In this document: piece after piece, positions 26,676-35,184 of the stretch
Numbering within the stretch: the stretch's first letter is position 1
Layout of the letters: each line of letters starts with the position of its first letter
Assembly: GCA_002748425.1 (NCBI GenBank)
Contig: PDSJ01000020.1
Span: forward strand, 56,155-120,154
DNA length: 64,000 nucleotides
Direction of reading: 5' to 3'
Source: a candidate division KSB3 bacterium
Lineage (GTDB): Bacteria; Moduliflexota; Moduliflexia; Moduliflexales; Moduliflexaceae
Translations under genes and position numbers: made by a program
Notes under the pieces: generated by a model
The model's input: only the letters and a program-made list of their open reading frames with translations
Databases searched by the model: none
Told to the model about the DNA's origin: nothing

Positions 26676-27446
26676 TTACCCCATGCGTTTGAAAAGCGCG
26701 GCGAAATTCCGTGATGTCTGTCCGGCAAGCTCTTCAACAGAAATTCCTCTCAGCTCCGCCACTTTTTCTGCAGTGTATTTCACGTAAGCCGGTTCGTTTC
26801 GTTTTCCGCGAAAAGGAACCGGGGCAAGGTAGGGACAATCGCTTTCCACCAGTAAGGCTTCCAGCGGCAAGCCTTTGGCCACATCCGGGAGAAAGCCCGG
26901 TTTTTTAAAAGTGACCGGGCCGGCTATCGACACGAGAAACCCCATTTTCCAGACGTCTTCGGCCATGGCGAGATCACCTGAAAAGCAGTGAAAGATACCG
27001 CCAGTCTCGGAAAAATCAAAATCCCGCAGGATCTCCAGACATTCCTGATCGGCGGCGCGGTCATGAATGATAACCGGAAGGTGCAGTTCCTGGGCCAGTT
27101 CAAGCTGCCGGCGGAAAAAATCTTTCTGCAGGTCCGGCGGCGAAATCATACGATAAAAATCAAGACCGATTTCTCCAATCGCGACAACCGTTTCCTGGTC
27201 GGCCATCATTCGCAGCTCATCGAGAAAATCTTTCGCACTCGTGTCTTCAACATCGTGAGGATGGACACCTACTGCTGCTGAGACCTGCGAAAAACTTCCG
27301 GCAATTTCGCAGCTTTCGCGGCTGTCGGCCAGGTTGGTGCCGATTGTCAAAATTTTTGAAACGCCGGCCTGCATGGCATTTTCTACAATCTGCCCGCGCT
27401 CGGCTTTATCGAACAATGCAAGATGCGCATGTGAATCAATTAACAT
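26676..27446 (-). CDS. TatD family metal-dependent hydrolase
   Basis: A 256-residue TIM-barrel hydrolase. It has the N-terminal DSHAHL metal pair, VGVHPHD, the bridging Glu in AIGEIGLDFYR, HDR, GIFHCFSG, and VESDCPYLAPVPFRGKRNEP, all hallmark TatD signatures. TatD proteins are cytoplasmic Mg-dependent 3'-exonucleases or D-amino-acyl/quality-control hydrolases. The TonB-like gene follows within 50 bp on the same strand. Identity is secure; the specific role is not. Confidence 0.95.
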   Translation of the reverse strand: MLIDSHAHLALFDKAERGQIVENAMQAGVSKILTIGTNLADSRESCEIAGSFSQVSAAVGVHPHDVEDTSAKDFLDELRMMADQETVVAIGEIGLDFYRMISPPDLQKDFFRRQLELAQELHLPVIIHDRAADQECLEILRDFDFSETGGIFHCFSGDLAMAEDVWKMGFLVSIAGPVTFKKPGFLPDVAKGLPLEALLVESDCPYLAPVPFRGKRNEPAYVKYTAEKVAELRGISVEELAGQTSRNFAALFKRMG

Positions 27447-27484
27447 AATACTATCTCAGCTAGAGAAACCAGATCAATTCATTC

Positions 27485-27919
27485 TTAAAACTGCCGTTCA
27501 AGGTGGCGTTTCGCGTCTTTCGGCCGTTCGTAAGGTTTCCAGTAACTTTCAGGATCAGGGCTTTGAGGCGGAAGCTTTTCGTCTAAGAGGTCTTTGCCTG
27601 AGGCACGTTGAAATATGCCGATGCCCGTAAAGACACTGAAAAATAAAAGCGATAAGATGACTTTGGTCATGAAAAAGCCCATGACGATCGCAAGCGTCAT
27701 CCAGCCCTTATAAATCTGCTTGAGGGCCGTTGGCACAGTAAAGCCCACAGCCAGGAACAGCAGAGCAATACCCAGTAGATAGGGGAAGGCTGCACTTGAA
27801 CGCCACCAGGCGATCGTAGCCAGGCCCCCCAAGACGACTGCCATTGTCATGGCGAACTTTTTCAGTTCCGCCTTACTGAACGTCAATTTTTGAATATCCG
27901 ATAGTATTTCTTCCCGCAT
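27485..27919 (-). CDS. SxtJ-type membrane protein
   Basis: A 144-residue protein with three to four membrane helices: about 22-40, 46-65, 70-90 (GWMTLAIVMGFFMTKVIL) and 90-105. The C-terminal tail YWKPYERPKDAKRHLERQF is the conserved end of the SxtJ family, whose genes stand directly beside NodU/SxtI-like carbamoyltransferases. AAGGAAAGAG precedes the ATG. The start is 12 bp downstream of the carbamoyltransferase stop, so the two are one unit. A third small DUF5989-type protein often found with this pair is not seen. Function in carbamoylation or export is not established. Confidence 0.85.
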   Translation of the reverse strand: MREEILSDIQKLTFSKAELKKFAMTMAVVLGGLATIAWWRSSAAFPYLLGIALLFLAVGFTVPTALKQIYKGWMTLAIVMGFFMTKVILSLLFFSVFTGIGIFQRASGKDLLDEKLPPQSPDPESYWKPYERPKDAKRHLERQF

Positions 27920-27931
27920 AGCTCTCTTTCC

Positions 27932-29749
27932 TTAATCCAATTCGAATTCTTTTTGCCAGTCCGTATCGTTCTGCAACGGTTTTTGCACGGCTTTCTCCAG
28001 CAGACAGTTCCCCATAATAAGATAATCCATATCCGTTCGCATGAAGCACCTGTACGCATCTTTCGGCGTACAGACAATCGGCTCGCCGCGCACATTAAAG
28101 GAGGTATTGATTATCACGCCGCATCCGTATTTTTCATTGAATTTGCTAATAGTCGCGTGATATAATGGATTTGTATCCTTATGCACGGTCTGCACCCGCG
28201 CGGAATAATCGACATGTGTCACAGCCGGGATCGTCGAACGCACGACATTCAGCTTGTCCAGGCCGAAGAGTCGTTGCTGCTCTGCGGTCATTTCCTTGCA
28301 CAGCGCATCTTTCACCGGCGCCACCAGCAGCATATACGGACTGGGGCGATCCAGCTCAAAATAGTTCGACACTTCTTCCTCCAGCACTGAGGGCGCAAAA
28401 GGCCGGAAGCTCTCCCGAAATTTGATCTTCACGTTCATGGTTTCCTGCATTTTTGGCGAACGGGCATCCCCAATAATACTTCGAGCACCCAACGCGCGCG
28501 GGCCAAACTCCATGCGTCCCTGAAACCAGCCGACCACATTTTCGTTCGCAATCAAATCGGCAATTCTCTCCGGCAGCTCATCTGTGCTGAGTTTCACATA
28601 GGGAATATCCCCTTCTTTGAGAAAGGCTTCGATCATGTCGTCTGTAAACGCCGGACCAAGATATGAACCACTCTGAAAATCTGTGACATTGTCGGCTTGT
28701 CGAGCCTGATCCAGATACGAATACCACACCATTAACGCGGCCCCCAGTGCACCTCCGGCATCGCCGGCTGCGGGCTGAATCCAGATGTCTTCAAAGGGGC
28801 CTTCCCGTAAGATCTTCCCATTACCGACGCAGTTCAACGCCACACCGCCTGCCAGACAGAGGTATTTTTGGCCGGTCTGCGTATGAATATGCCGCGCCAT
28901 TCGCATCATAACCTCTTCAGTGACGTCCTGTACCGAGCGCGCCAGATCCATTTCCCGCTGCGTGAGCGCTGACTCAGGTTTACGGGGCGGCCCGCCAAAC
29001 AACGCATCAAAGTGTTTGTTTGTCATGGTCAGGCCCGCACAATAATCGAAATAGTCCATGTTCATCTTGAACGACCCGTCTTCCTTGAGGTCCATGAGAT
29101 GTTCCAGGATGAGATCGACATATTTTGGCTCCCCGTAGGGGGCCAGTCCCATCACCTTGTACTCGCCGGAATTCACCTTAAAGCCGGTATAATAGGTAAA
29201 AGCGGTATACAGCAGCCCCAGCGAATGAGGAAACTTGATTTCAGCATGAATATTCAGCGCATTTCCCTGTCCGACTCCATAGCTCGCAGTCGTCCATTCC
29301 CCCACGCCGTCGAGGGTCAGAAAGGCTGCCTCCTGATAGGGCGATGGAAAAAACGCGGACGCGGCATGAGATTGGTGATGTTCGGGAAACAGGAGTTTTC
29401 CGTCAAAACTGATTTCATCATTGAGTAACGATTTAATCCAGAGTTTCTGCTTGATCCAAAGTGGTATTGCCTTCATAAACGAGCTGATTCCCTTTGGCGC
29501 ATACGCTAAATAGGTCTCTAAAATACGCTCGAATTTCACAAAAGGTTTATCGTAAAAGGCAACATAGTCCAAATCTCTTGACGAGAGTCCGACTTCTTTC
29601 AAACAATATTTAATCGCGTGTTTCGGAAAGGAATGATCGTGTTTGATACGGCTAAAGCGCTCTTCTTGCGCTGCCGCGAGAATCTTCCCGTCCTGGACCA
29701 GGCAGGCTGCGCTGTCATGGTAAAAGGCTGAAACTCCAAGAATATTCAT
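27932..29749 (-). CDS. NodU/CmcH-family carbamoyltransferase
   Basis: A 605-residue enzyme. N-terminal actin-like kinase fold motifs GVSAFYHDSAACLVQDG and PEHHQSHAASAFFPSPY supply the metal-binding His residues. LAGGVALNCVGNGKI follows, and the C-terminal YrdC-like domain includes LGARSIIGDAR, FRESFRPFAPSV and TSFNVRGEPIVCTP. The family forms carbamoyl-adenylate from carbamoyl phosphate and ATP and transfers the carbamoyl group to a hydroxyl of a sugar or natural product. ACAGGACAG precedes the ATG. Paired with the SxtJ-type gene. The acceptor is unknown; two carbamate kinases encoded at 39-41 kb could supply carbamoyl phosphate. Confidence 0.95.
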   Translation of the reverse strand: MNILGVSAFYHDSAACLVQDGKILAAAQEERFSRIKHDHSFPKHAIKYCLKEVGLSSRDLDYVAFYDKPFVKFERILETYLAYAPKGISSFMKAIPLWIKQKLWIKSLLNDEISFDGKLLFPEHHQSHAASAFFPSPYQEAAFLTLDGVGEWTTASYGVGQGNALNIHAEIKFPHSLGLLYTAFTYYTGFKVNSGEYKVMGLAPYGEPKYVDLILEHLMDLKEDGSFKMNMDYFDYCAGLTMTNKHFDALFGGPPRKPESALTQREMDLARSVQDVTEEVMMRMARHIHTQTGQKYLCLAGGVALNCVGNGKILREGPFEDIWIQPAAGDAGGALGAALMVWYSYLDQARQADNVTDFQSGSYLGPAFTDDMIEAFLKEGDIPYVKLSTDELPERIADLIANENVVGWFQGRMEFGPRALGARSIIGDARSPKMQETMNVKIKFRESFRPFAPSVLEEEVSNYFELDRPSPYMLLVAPVKDALCKEMTAEQQRLFGLDKLNVVRSTIPAVTHVDYSARVQTVHKDTNPLYHATISKFNEKYGCGVIINTSFNVRGEPIVCTPKDAYRCFMRTDMDYLIMGNCLLEKAVQKPLQNDTDWQKEFELD

Positions 29750-29769
29750 AGACTGTCCTGTTTGAGGCC

Positions 29770-29831
29770 GAATGATTCATCGCAGAGCCCTGTGATTGCA
29801 TATATTGTGCCTCTGCGATGTGACTCATTCA
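29770..29831. terminator. Interrupted hairpin downstream of queA
   Basis: CATCGCAGAG (29778-29787) pairs perfectly with CTCTGCGATG (29811-29820), and GAATGA/TCATTC extend the stem across a small bulge. It lies after queA and before the carbamoyltransferase gene on the minus strand, so it probably ends the lepB-queA transcript. Confidence 0.5.
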
Positions 29832-29850
29832 GACGAAGATGATGAGGCAG

Positions 29851-30882
29851 CTAGATAATCAGCATGGCATCGCCGTAGCTGTAAAAACGATACTGCCGTT
29901 CGATCGCTTCCTGATAGGCTTTTCGAATTAATTCCATGCCGCCAAAGGCTGTAACAAGCATCAACAGGGATGACCTGGGAAGATGAAAATTTGTAATCAA
30001 GCCCTGGATGACCTGAAATCTGAAACCTGGATAAATAAAAATATCGGCCCAGCCACACCCCGCCTGAATACCGGCATACTTCGCGTACACCGACTCGATC
30101 AGGCGTGTACTGGTTGTTCCTACTGCAAATACGCGCTGTCCGTGTTGCAATGCCTGACGGATGGTCTCCGCAGATTTCTCCGAAAGCGCATAACGCTCAG
30201 GCATCATGCGATGCTGGCGCAGATCTTCGACTTTGACCGGCTGAAAGGTCCCGATCCCGACATGCAGTGTCAGCGGAACGATAGCAACCCCTTTTTTCCA
30301 GAGCCGTTCCAGCAAGCCTTCGGAAAAATGCAGTCCTGCCGTCGGTGCAGCCACTGCCCCCTCATGCCGGGCATAGACTGTCTGATAGCGCGCCTGATCT
30401 TCCGGCAGAATGCCTCCGGCACGCTTGATGTACGGGGGCAGAGGGACCGTCCCGATTTCGAACAGGCGCTCTTTCAGGTTGCCGACGGCCTCAAACCTCA
30501 CAAGACCCCGCCCGAGCTCGTTTTTTTCGAGTATTTCACATGAAATCCGCCCATCGGCAAATTCAAGAACAGCGCCGACCTTGACCTTGCCTCCCAGCAT
30601 CACTTCCCATTCCGCAGCGTTGAGTTCCTGCAGTAAAAAGACTTCAACCCGGCCGCCACTGCCTTTTTTGCGCCCATACAGCCGGGCGGGAATGACTTTC
30701 GTATCATTGATCAGCAAAAGATCCCCGGCCTCAAAAACGTCCGCAATCTCGGCAAAACGATAGTGGCCCACGCGTTTCTCCCTGCGCTGCACCAGCATCA
30801 AACGGGATTCTTCACGGGACTTGGCAGGAAATTGGGCGATCAGCTCCGCTGGGAGCTGATAATCAAATTCAGCCACGCGCAT
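29851..30882 (-). CDS. queA: QueA, tRNA S-adenosylmethionine ribosyltransferase-isomerase
   Basis: A 343-residue enzyme that transfers and isomerises the ribosyl of AdoMet to 7-aminomethyl-deazaguanine in tRNA, giving epoxyqueuosine. Motifs: FDYQLPAELIAQFPA at the start, LLLINDTKVIPARL, GTVPLPPYIKR, VAAPTAGLHFSEGLL, HVGIGTFQPVKVEDL, VGTTSTRLIES, and NFHLPRSSLLMLVTAFGG. Complete length. Its ATG overlaps the lepB TAA by one base (TAATG), so translation is coupled to the signal peptidase gene. Other queuosine genes are not in the window. Confidence 0.98.
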   Translation of the reverse strand: MRVAEFDYQLPAELIAQFPAKSREESRLMLVQRREKRVGHYRFAEIADVFEAGDLLLINDTKVIPARLYGRKKGSGGRVEVFLLQELNAAEWEVMLGGKVKVGAVLEFADGRISCEILEKNELGRGLVRFEAVGNLKERLFEIGTVPLPPYIKRAGGILPEDQARYQTVYARHEGAVAAPTAGLHFSEGLLERLWKKGVAIVPLTLHVGIGTFQPVKVEDLRQHRMMPERYALSEKSAETIRQALQHGQRVFAVGTTSTRLIESVYAKYAGIQAGCGWADIFIYPGFRFQVIQGLITNFHLPRSSLLMLVTAFGGMELIRKAYQEAIERQYRFYSYGDAMLII

Positions 30883-31436
30883 TATTTTAGCGCTCCAATT
30901 CGAAATAATGGCCAGAAGCGAAAAAGAATTTTCGCCTCGACATTCCGTTCGGGTAAAAAGCCCCAGACATGTCCGTCACGACTGTTATTCCGGTTATCCC
31001 CAAGGACAAATAAATGTCCTTTCGGCACCGTCACCGGCATCAGCTCGTAATACGGCGGCGATGCAAGATACGGCTCCTGGCGGCGAACGCCGTTGACATA
31101 TAAGGCGCCATTTTTCACCTCAACCGTCTCGCCGCCCACGGCAACGACACGTTTCACAAAGCGTGGCACATCGCTGTGTGCATCTTCAGGCGGTTCAAAG
31201 ACGATAATATCACCGGCACTCGGTGCTGAAAACCAGTAAGAAAATTTCGCGCCCAGCAGTCGATCCCCGATTCGGATTGTCGGTTTCATCGAACCGGTCG
31301 GGACATAATAGGCTCCTACAATTGTCAACCGCAGCACCAGCGCAATGCCAATCGCCAGGACGATCGTCTTCCCCCAGTCATAGACAATCGCCTTATAATC
31401 TATTGTTGTAGACGTATGTTCTTCACTGTGTTCCAT
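30882..31436 (-). CDS. lepB: Signal peptidase I
   Basis: A 184-residue membrane serine protease that removes signal peptides from exported proteins. One N-terminal membrane helix (about 25-42), then the catalytic Ser49 in VPTGSMKPT, the general-base Lys95 in FVKRVVAVGGE, and box E GDNRNNSRDGHVWG. Shorter than E. coli LepB (324 aa) and with a single membrane segment, as in many Gram-positives and other phyla. First gene of a small unit with queA. Confidence 0.96.
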   Translation of the reverse strand: MEHSEEHTSTTIDYKAIVYDWGKTIVLAIGIALVLRLTIVGAYYVPTGSMKPTIRIGDRLLGAKFSYWFSAPSAGDIIVFEPPEDAHSDVPRFVKRVVAVGGETVEVKNGALYVNGVRRQEPYLASPPYYELMPVTVPKGHLFVLGDNRNNSRDGHVWGFLPERNVEAKILFRFWPLFRIGALK

Positions 31437-31529
31437 TCACTCGAACTCCAAAAATGTGACCTTTCCACCCTGAGACATCAGGAAGGCAGTTCCGCTGACA
31501 GGCAGCCGGGAGTGCGTAAGGCTCGTATT

Positions 31530-32387
31530 TCATGAAAGGCGTTTGGCAAGATTTACGCGATCGGCGTGATAGGAGCTTCTGACTAACGGGCCGGATTCTA
31601 TATGCAGAAAACCGAGAGCGTTGCCTTCTTCCTTGAGACATTGGAATTCCTCAGGCGTCCAGTAGCGAACCACCGGCAGGTGTTGCCTGGTGGGTTGCAG
31701 GTATTGTCCGAATGTGAGAATGTCGCATCCGGCCTGTCGCATGTCCTGGAGCACTTCCCGCACCTCACATTCGCGTTCACCCATACCCAGCATCACGCCG
31801 GACTTTGTGATGCAGCCCGCCTCTTTCGCCCGCTTCAGCAGCTGAAGTGACTGCTGGTAATCTGCCTGCGGGCGTGCCTGAGGATAAAGCCGCCAGACCG
31901 TTTCAAGATTATGTCCAAGGATGTCGGGCCCCGCATTCACGATGCGCTCCAATGCTCTGCGATCTCCCTGGAAGTCTGGGATCAATACCTCGATCCGGCA
32001 TGTGGGATTCAGCTCGCGGATCCGCCCTATGGTGTCTGCCCAAAACTGCGATCCGCCATCCGGCAAATCGTCGCGCGTGACCGACGTAATCACGGCATGT
32101 TTCAACGCAAGCGTCCGAATGGCCTTTGCCACTCGTTCTGGTTCCTGCGGGTCCACCGGCTCCGGGTGAGCAGCACGGACATCGCAGAAGCGGCAATTTC
32201 GGGAGCAGTTCCCCCCTAAAATCATAAATGTCGCTGTGCCGCGTCCCCAACATTCACCAATATTCGGGCACGCAGCGCTCTCACACACCGTATGCAGCGC
32301 CTGTGAGGCGACCAAGCGCCGCATTCTGACAAATTCATCGTTGGCCGAGATCTTTACCTTAATCCAGGGCGGATGTTTTCGCATCAT
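31530..32387 (-). CDS. lipA: Lipoyl synthase
   Basis: A 285-residue radical SAM enzyme inserting two sulfurs into octanoyl groups on lipoyl domains. The auxiliary cluster ligands are in CESAACPNIGEC, the radical SAM cluster in CSRNCRFC, and ITSVTRDDLPDGGS, GHNLETV, KSGVMLGMGE and LTFGQYLQPT complete the family pattern. The usual C-terminal RSSYHAD block is present. The ligase or octanoyltransferase partner (lipB) is not in the window. Confidence 0.97.
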   Translation of the reverse strand: MMRKHPPWIKVKISANDEFVRMRRLVASQALHTVCESAACPNIGECWGRGTATFMILGGNCSRNCRFCDVRAAHPEPVDPQEPERVAKAIRTLALKHAVITSVTRDDLPDGGSQFWADTIGRIRELNPTCRIEVLIPDFQGDRRALERIVNAGPDILGHNLETVWRLYPQARPQADYQQSLQLLKRAKEAGCITKSGVMLGMGERECEVREVLQDMRQAGCDILTFGQYLQPTRQHLPVVRYWTPEEFQCLKEEGNALGFLHIESGPLVRSSYHADRVNLAKRLS

Positions 32388-32433
32388 CTTCGAGAATAGC
32401 AGCCTTCAAGCTGATACAGCAGCCACTTTCATT

Positions 32434-33369
32434 TCAGGCTCCTTCTGCCTCCAGGAACTTTTCGACTTCCAGTGCCGCCATACATCCGCTTCCGGCAGCC
32501 GTAATCGCCTGGCGATACTTCCTGTCCTGTACATCACCGGCAGCGAACAGACCTTTTACGCTTGTTGCCGTGCTTTTGCTGTCAGTCACAACATAGCCGT
32601 GTTCATCCAGATCGACCTGTCCCTTGATCAAGGCTGTGTTCGGGAGATGACCAATCGCCAGGAAGAAGCCTTCACAGGGCAGGTCGCTGTATTCACCGGT
32701 CTTGACATTCTTCAGACGAACGCCTTCAACCTTCTCGCCGCCCAGGATATCTTCTACGACACTGTTCCAGGCAAATTCGATTTTTTCATTGTTCAAGGCC
32801 CGTTCCTGCATAATCTTCGATGCCCGCAGCTCGTCACGACGATGAACGACCGTCACTTTCCCGGCAAAACGCGTCAGAAAAATCGCTTCTTCCATAGCTG
32901 AATCGCCCCCTCCAATCAGGACGACCTTTTTTCCGTTATAAAAGAAACCGTCGCAAGTCGCACAGGTCGACACTCCACGTCCAAGCAGACGCTTTTCTGC
33001 ATCAAGACCCAGCATACGCGCATTCGCACCGGTTGCAAAAATGATGCTTTTGCTCTCGTAGACCTCACCTTCAACTGTGACCTTAAAGGGACGCTGCGAC
33101 AAATCTACTGCCTCGACGTCTTTCTGCACCAGTCTGGCATGAAAACGCTGTGCCTGCTCCCGCATTTCCGTCATGAGATCCGGACCGCTGATTCCTTCCT
33201 CAAAGCCCGGAAAATTTTCAATGTCGGTTGTATTCATCAACTGTCCGCCATATAGGTAGCCTTCAAATACCAGCGGGTCTAAATTTGCACGCGCAGTATA
33301 GATTGCGGAGGTCAGCCCCGCTGGTCCAGATCCGATAATGATGACATTTTCCATAATATTCTTAAACAT
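32434..33369 (-). CDS. trxB: Thioredoxin reductase
   Basis: A 311-residue FAD/NADPH flavoprotein (306 if ATG 33354 is used, which gives the family's normal N-terminus MENVIIIGSGPAG). FAD loop GSGPAG, redox pair CATC (131 and 134 from the shorter start), NADPH loop GGGDSAMEEA, and GLFAAGDVQDRKYRQA near the end. It passes electrons from NADPH to thioredoxin. Its stop lies 47 bp before lipA on the same strand, so the two may be cotranscribed. Confidence 0.97.
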   Translation of the reverse strand: MFKNIMENVIIIGSGPAGLTSAIYTARANLDPLVFEGYLYGGQLMNTTDIENFPGFEEGISGPDLMTEMREQAQRFHARLVQKDVEAVDLSQRPFKVTVEGEVYESKSIIFATGANARMLGLDAEKRLLGRGVSTCATCDGFFYNGKKVVLIGGGDSAMEEAIFLTRFAGKVTVVHRRDELRASKIMQERALNNEKIEFAWNSVVEDILGGEKVEGVRLKNVKTGEYSDLPCEGFFLAIGHLPNTALIKGQVDLDEHGYVVTDSKSTATSVKGLFAAGDVQDRKYRQAITAAGSGCMAALEVEKFLEAEGA

Positions 33370-33423
33370 CGCTCTGTGATCGCTTTTCCGAACGGCAGCA
33401 GATCGATGCTTCCATAAACTACT

Positions 33424-34545
33424 TTAATGATAGATCTGAAATTTCCCATTCCTGACATACATTTTACGATAGTCTTTGACCACGTCACCGTCTTTGGAAA
33501 ACGTGATTGTGCCGCTCACCCCTGGAAAATCCTTTACCTCCATCAGCGCCTGCCGGACGGCCTCACGGTCTGAGCCGGCTTGCTTCACGGCATACAGCAA
33601 TAAATTCATCGCATCATAAGCAACAGCCGCAAATACATTCGGCGTCTGTTTGTAGCGATCCTCAAAATCTTTAACAAAATCCTGAACTTCCGGACGCGGA
33701 TCGTCCGGGAAGAAGATGCAGCTTGTGAAAACATTCTCCACAGCTTCCTGTCCCAACTCTAAAAATTTTGGAGAATAGAGCGAACCGGCCCCCATCACCG
33801 TGACATCGTTCCAGCCCAATTTTTGCCGCTGTTGACTAATCAAAGCCCCTTCGTTATACATCGACGCCAGGTAGAGCAGATCCGGCCTTCTGGCGCGAAA
33901 CTTCGTCAAAATCGCTGTAAATTCAGTCGTTCCATCAAAGTAGGCTTCATCCGCTACGATTGTCGCTCCCAATTTTTCAGCCTCCCGCAGAAAATGTTCG
34001 CGCATAGCAATGCCCCAATCATTTTTGACATACAGAAAGGCAATCTTTTTCCTGCGCAGTTCCTCAATGGCAAACCGCGCCATAAATGGGCCTTCTTCAG
34101 TTTGTTTGCCGGCAATACTAAAACTGTAAGGGCTTCCCGGCGCAAAATCCTGATGCGTGGAGGTCGGCGTGAGCTGTACCATACCAGCGCGCTGATAGAT
34201 CGGTTGGGCCGCCAGGCTGCACGTGCTGGTAAAATCGCCTAATTGCGCCACAATACGCTTATCTGAGACAAATTTCTGCGCCAGCGTTGCAGATTCCTTT
34301 GGGGTTCCTTTACTGTCACCGAGGATGATCTCCACCTTCCGCCCGTGAATGCCACCATTCTTGTTTATTCGATCCAGAGCCAGAGTCGCTGCTCGCTTAA
34401 AATTCAAGCCATATTCAGCAAGATTTCCGGTCAGCGGCGCAGAAATGGCGATATAAATTGCGTCATCATCAGCTGCGATCACGCTTCCAGGACCGGAAAG
34501 CCTGAGAAGCATCGCAGCAACACATAGCAAAGTACAAAATCTCAA
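33424..34545 (-). CDS. ABC substrate-binding protein, branched-chain amino acid (LivK) type
   Basis: A 373-residue exported binding protein. The start is TTG 34545, chosen because GAGGAGG lies just five bases upstream. Signal peptide (LLCVAAMLLRLSGPGSVIAA) precedes the family opening IYIAISAPLTGNLAEYG. Further typical segments are AATLALDRINKNGGIHGRKVE, QLGDFTSTCSLAAQPIYQ, YVKNDWGIAMREHF and AAVAYDAMNLLLYA. Related proteins bind leucine, isoleucine, valine, amides or aromatic acids. No permease or ATPase genes are nearby, so it is an orphan component here. Confidence 0.93.
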   Translation of the reverse strand: MRFCTLLCVAAMLLRLSGPGSVIAADDDAIYIAISAPLTGNLAEYGLNFKRAATLALDRINKNGGIHGRKVEIILGDSKGTPKESATLAQKFVSDKRIVAQLGDFTSTCSLAAQPIYQRAGMVQLTPTSTHQDFAPGSPYSFSIAGKQTEEGPFMARFAIEELRRKKIAFLYVKNDWGIAMREHFLREAEKLGATIVADEAYFDGTTEFTAILTKFRARRPDLLYLASMYNEGALISQQRQKLGWNDVTVMGAGSLYSPKFLELGQEAVENVFTSCIFFPDDPRPEVQDFVKDFEDRYKQTPNVFAAVAYDAMNLLLYAVKQAGSDREAVRQALMEVKDFPGVSGTITFSKDGDVVKDYRKMYVRNGKFQIYH

Positions 34546-34635
34546 AATTACCTCCTCACTGAACTGAGAATCAACACGCTTTCATACTCTATCTCCCAAA
34601 GCACTTCACTCAGAAAAACCCTGTCATAGCTGATA

Positions 34636-34651
34636 ATTTTCCCTGGAAAAT
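34636..34651. promoter_or_regulatory. Palindrome upstream of the LivK-type gene
   Basis: ATTTTCC (34636-34642) and GGAAAAT (34645-34651) form a perfect 7-bp-arm palindrome. Its right end abuts TTGACA read on the minus strand (plus 34651-34656), a candidate -35 for the binding-protein gene, although a matching -10 is not obvious. Operator role inferred from position. Confidence 0.35.
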
Positions 34652-34705
34652 GTCAAGATTTTCCGAGCTCTTGCTTAAGGGAAAATGTTCAATTCAAAAA
34701 TATCT

Positions 34706-34811
34706 TAACATTTGTTAGTCCACAAGTCGCTTAAAAATAACTAGCTTTCTAAAATTTTTTTTATTTTTTATAATATTATTTCTTGACAAAGTAACGTTTG
34801 TTAATTATTAT
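34706..34811 (+). promoter_or_regulatory. Near-consensus promoter with two palindromic operator-like sites
   Basis: TTGACA (34783-34788), a 17-bp spacer and TATTAT (34806-34811), start near 34818. The spacer contains TAACGTTTGTTA (34792-34803). A sister site, TAACATTTGTTA (34706-34717), a perfect 5-bp-arm palindrome, lies 86 bp upstream, roughly eight helical turns away. The pattern suits a repressor that binds within the promoter with an auxiliary site. Confidence 0.6.
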
Positions 34812-34933
34812 GCAGTCATACGATGATTAAGAGCAATGAGTTAACATACATTTTGATTGAATCATAACAACGAAAAAAATCCTGACGAGAAAATCATACA
34901 GGAGGTGGTGAGAGTTATCATACCAAACATGAC

Positions 34934-34999
34934 ATGCAATGCTTAGTCTGTATATCCTGCAATAACGATCCACCCTGCGCCAACACAGGCGAGGTTTGA
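34934..34999 (+). CDS. Possible Cys-rich micro-peptide 1 (21 aa)
   Basis: ATG 34934 opens 21 codons with four cysteines, including CLVCISC and NNDPPCANTG, ending at TGA. The strong ribosome site is 25 bases upstream, farther than usual. Internal resemblance to the next micro-ORF (both contain a PPC followed by small or polar residues) is suggestive but may be chance. Confidence 0.2.
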   Translation: MQCLVCISCNNDPPCANTGEV

Positions 35000-35001
35000 G
35001 A

Positions 35002-35094
35002 GTGCAAATTCGGCACTGCTGCGGCAAGCCCCCTTGCACCACCGAGTACGATCGGATTGTTACACTGTTTCTGAGACGTACCTGCACGAGATAA
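35002..35094 (+). CDS. Possible Cys-rich micro-peptide 2 (30 aa)
   Basis: GTG 35002, two bases after the previous stop, with GAGG seven bases upstream, opens 30 codons containing HCCGKPPCTTEYDR and one more Cys near the end. Tandem placement after micro-ORF 1 in another frame suggests possible translational coupling. No family known. Confidence 0.2.
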   Translation: MQIRHCCGKPPCTTEYDRIVTLFLRRTCTR

Positions 35095-35184
35095 CGAACG
35101 GCACATATTTAACACGTGGGGCCATAAGCAAGGGCATTTCGGTGCAACAGGACATGAATGAACGAACCACATTGCATGTAATTT

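Noticed and set aside
34827..35172. Two minus-strand Cys-rich frames across the micro-transcript
   Set aside because: They run against the strong plus-strand promoter, lack ribosome sites and end without terminators.
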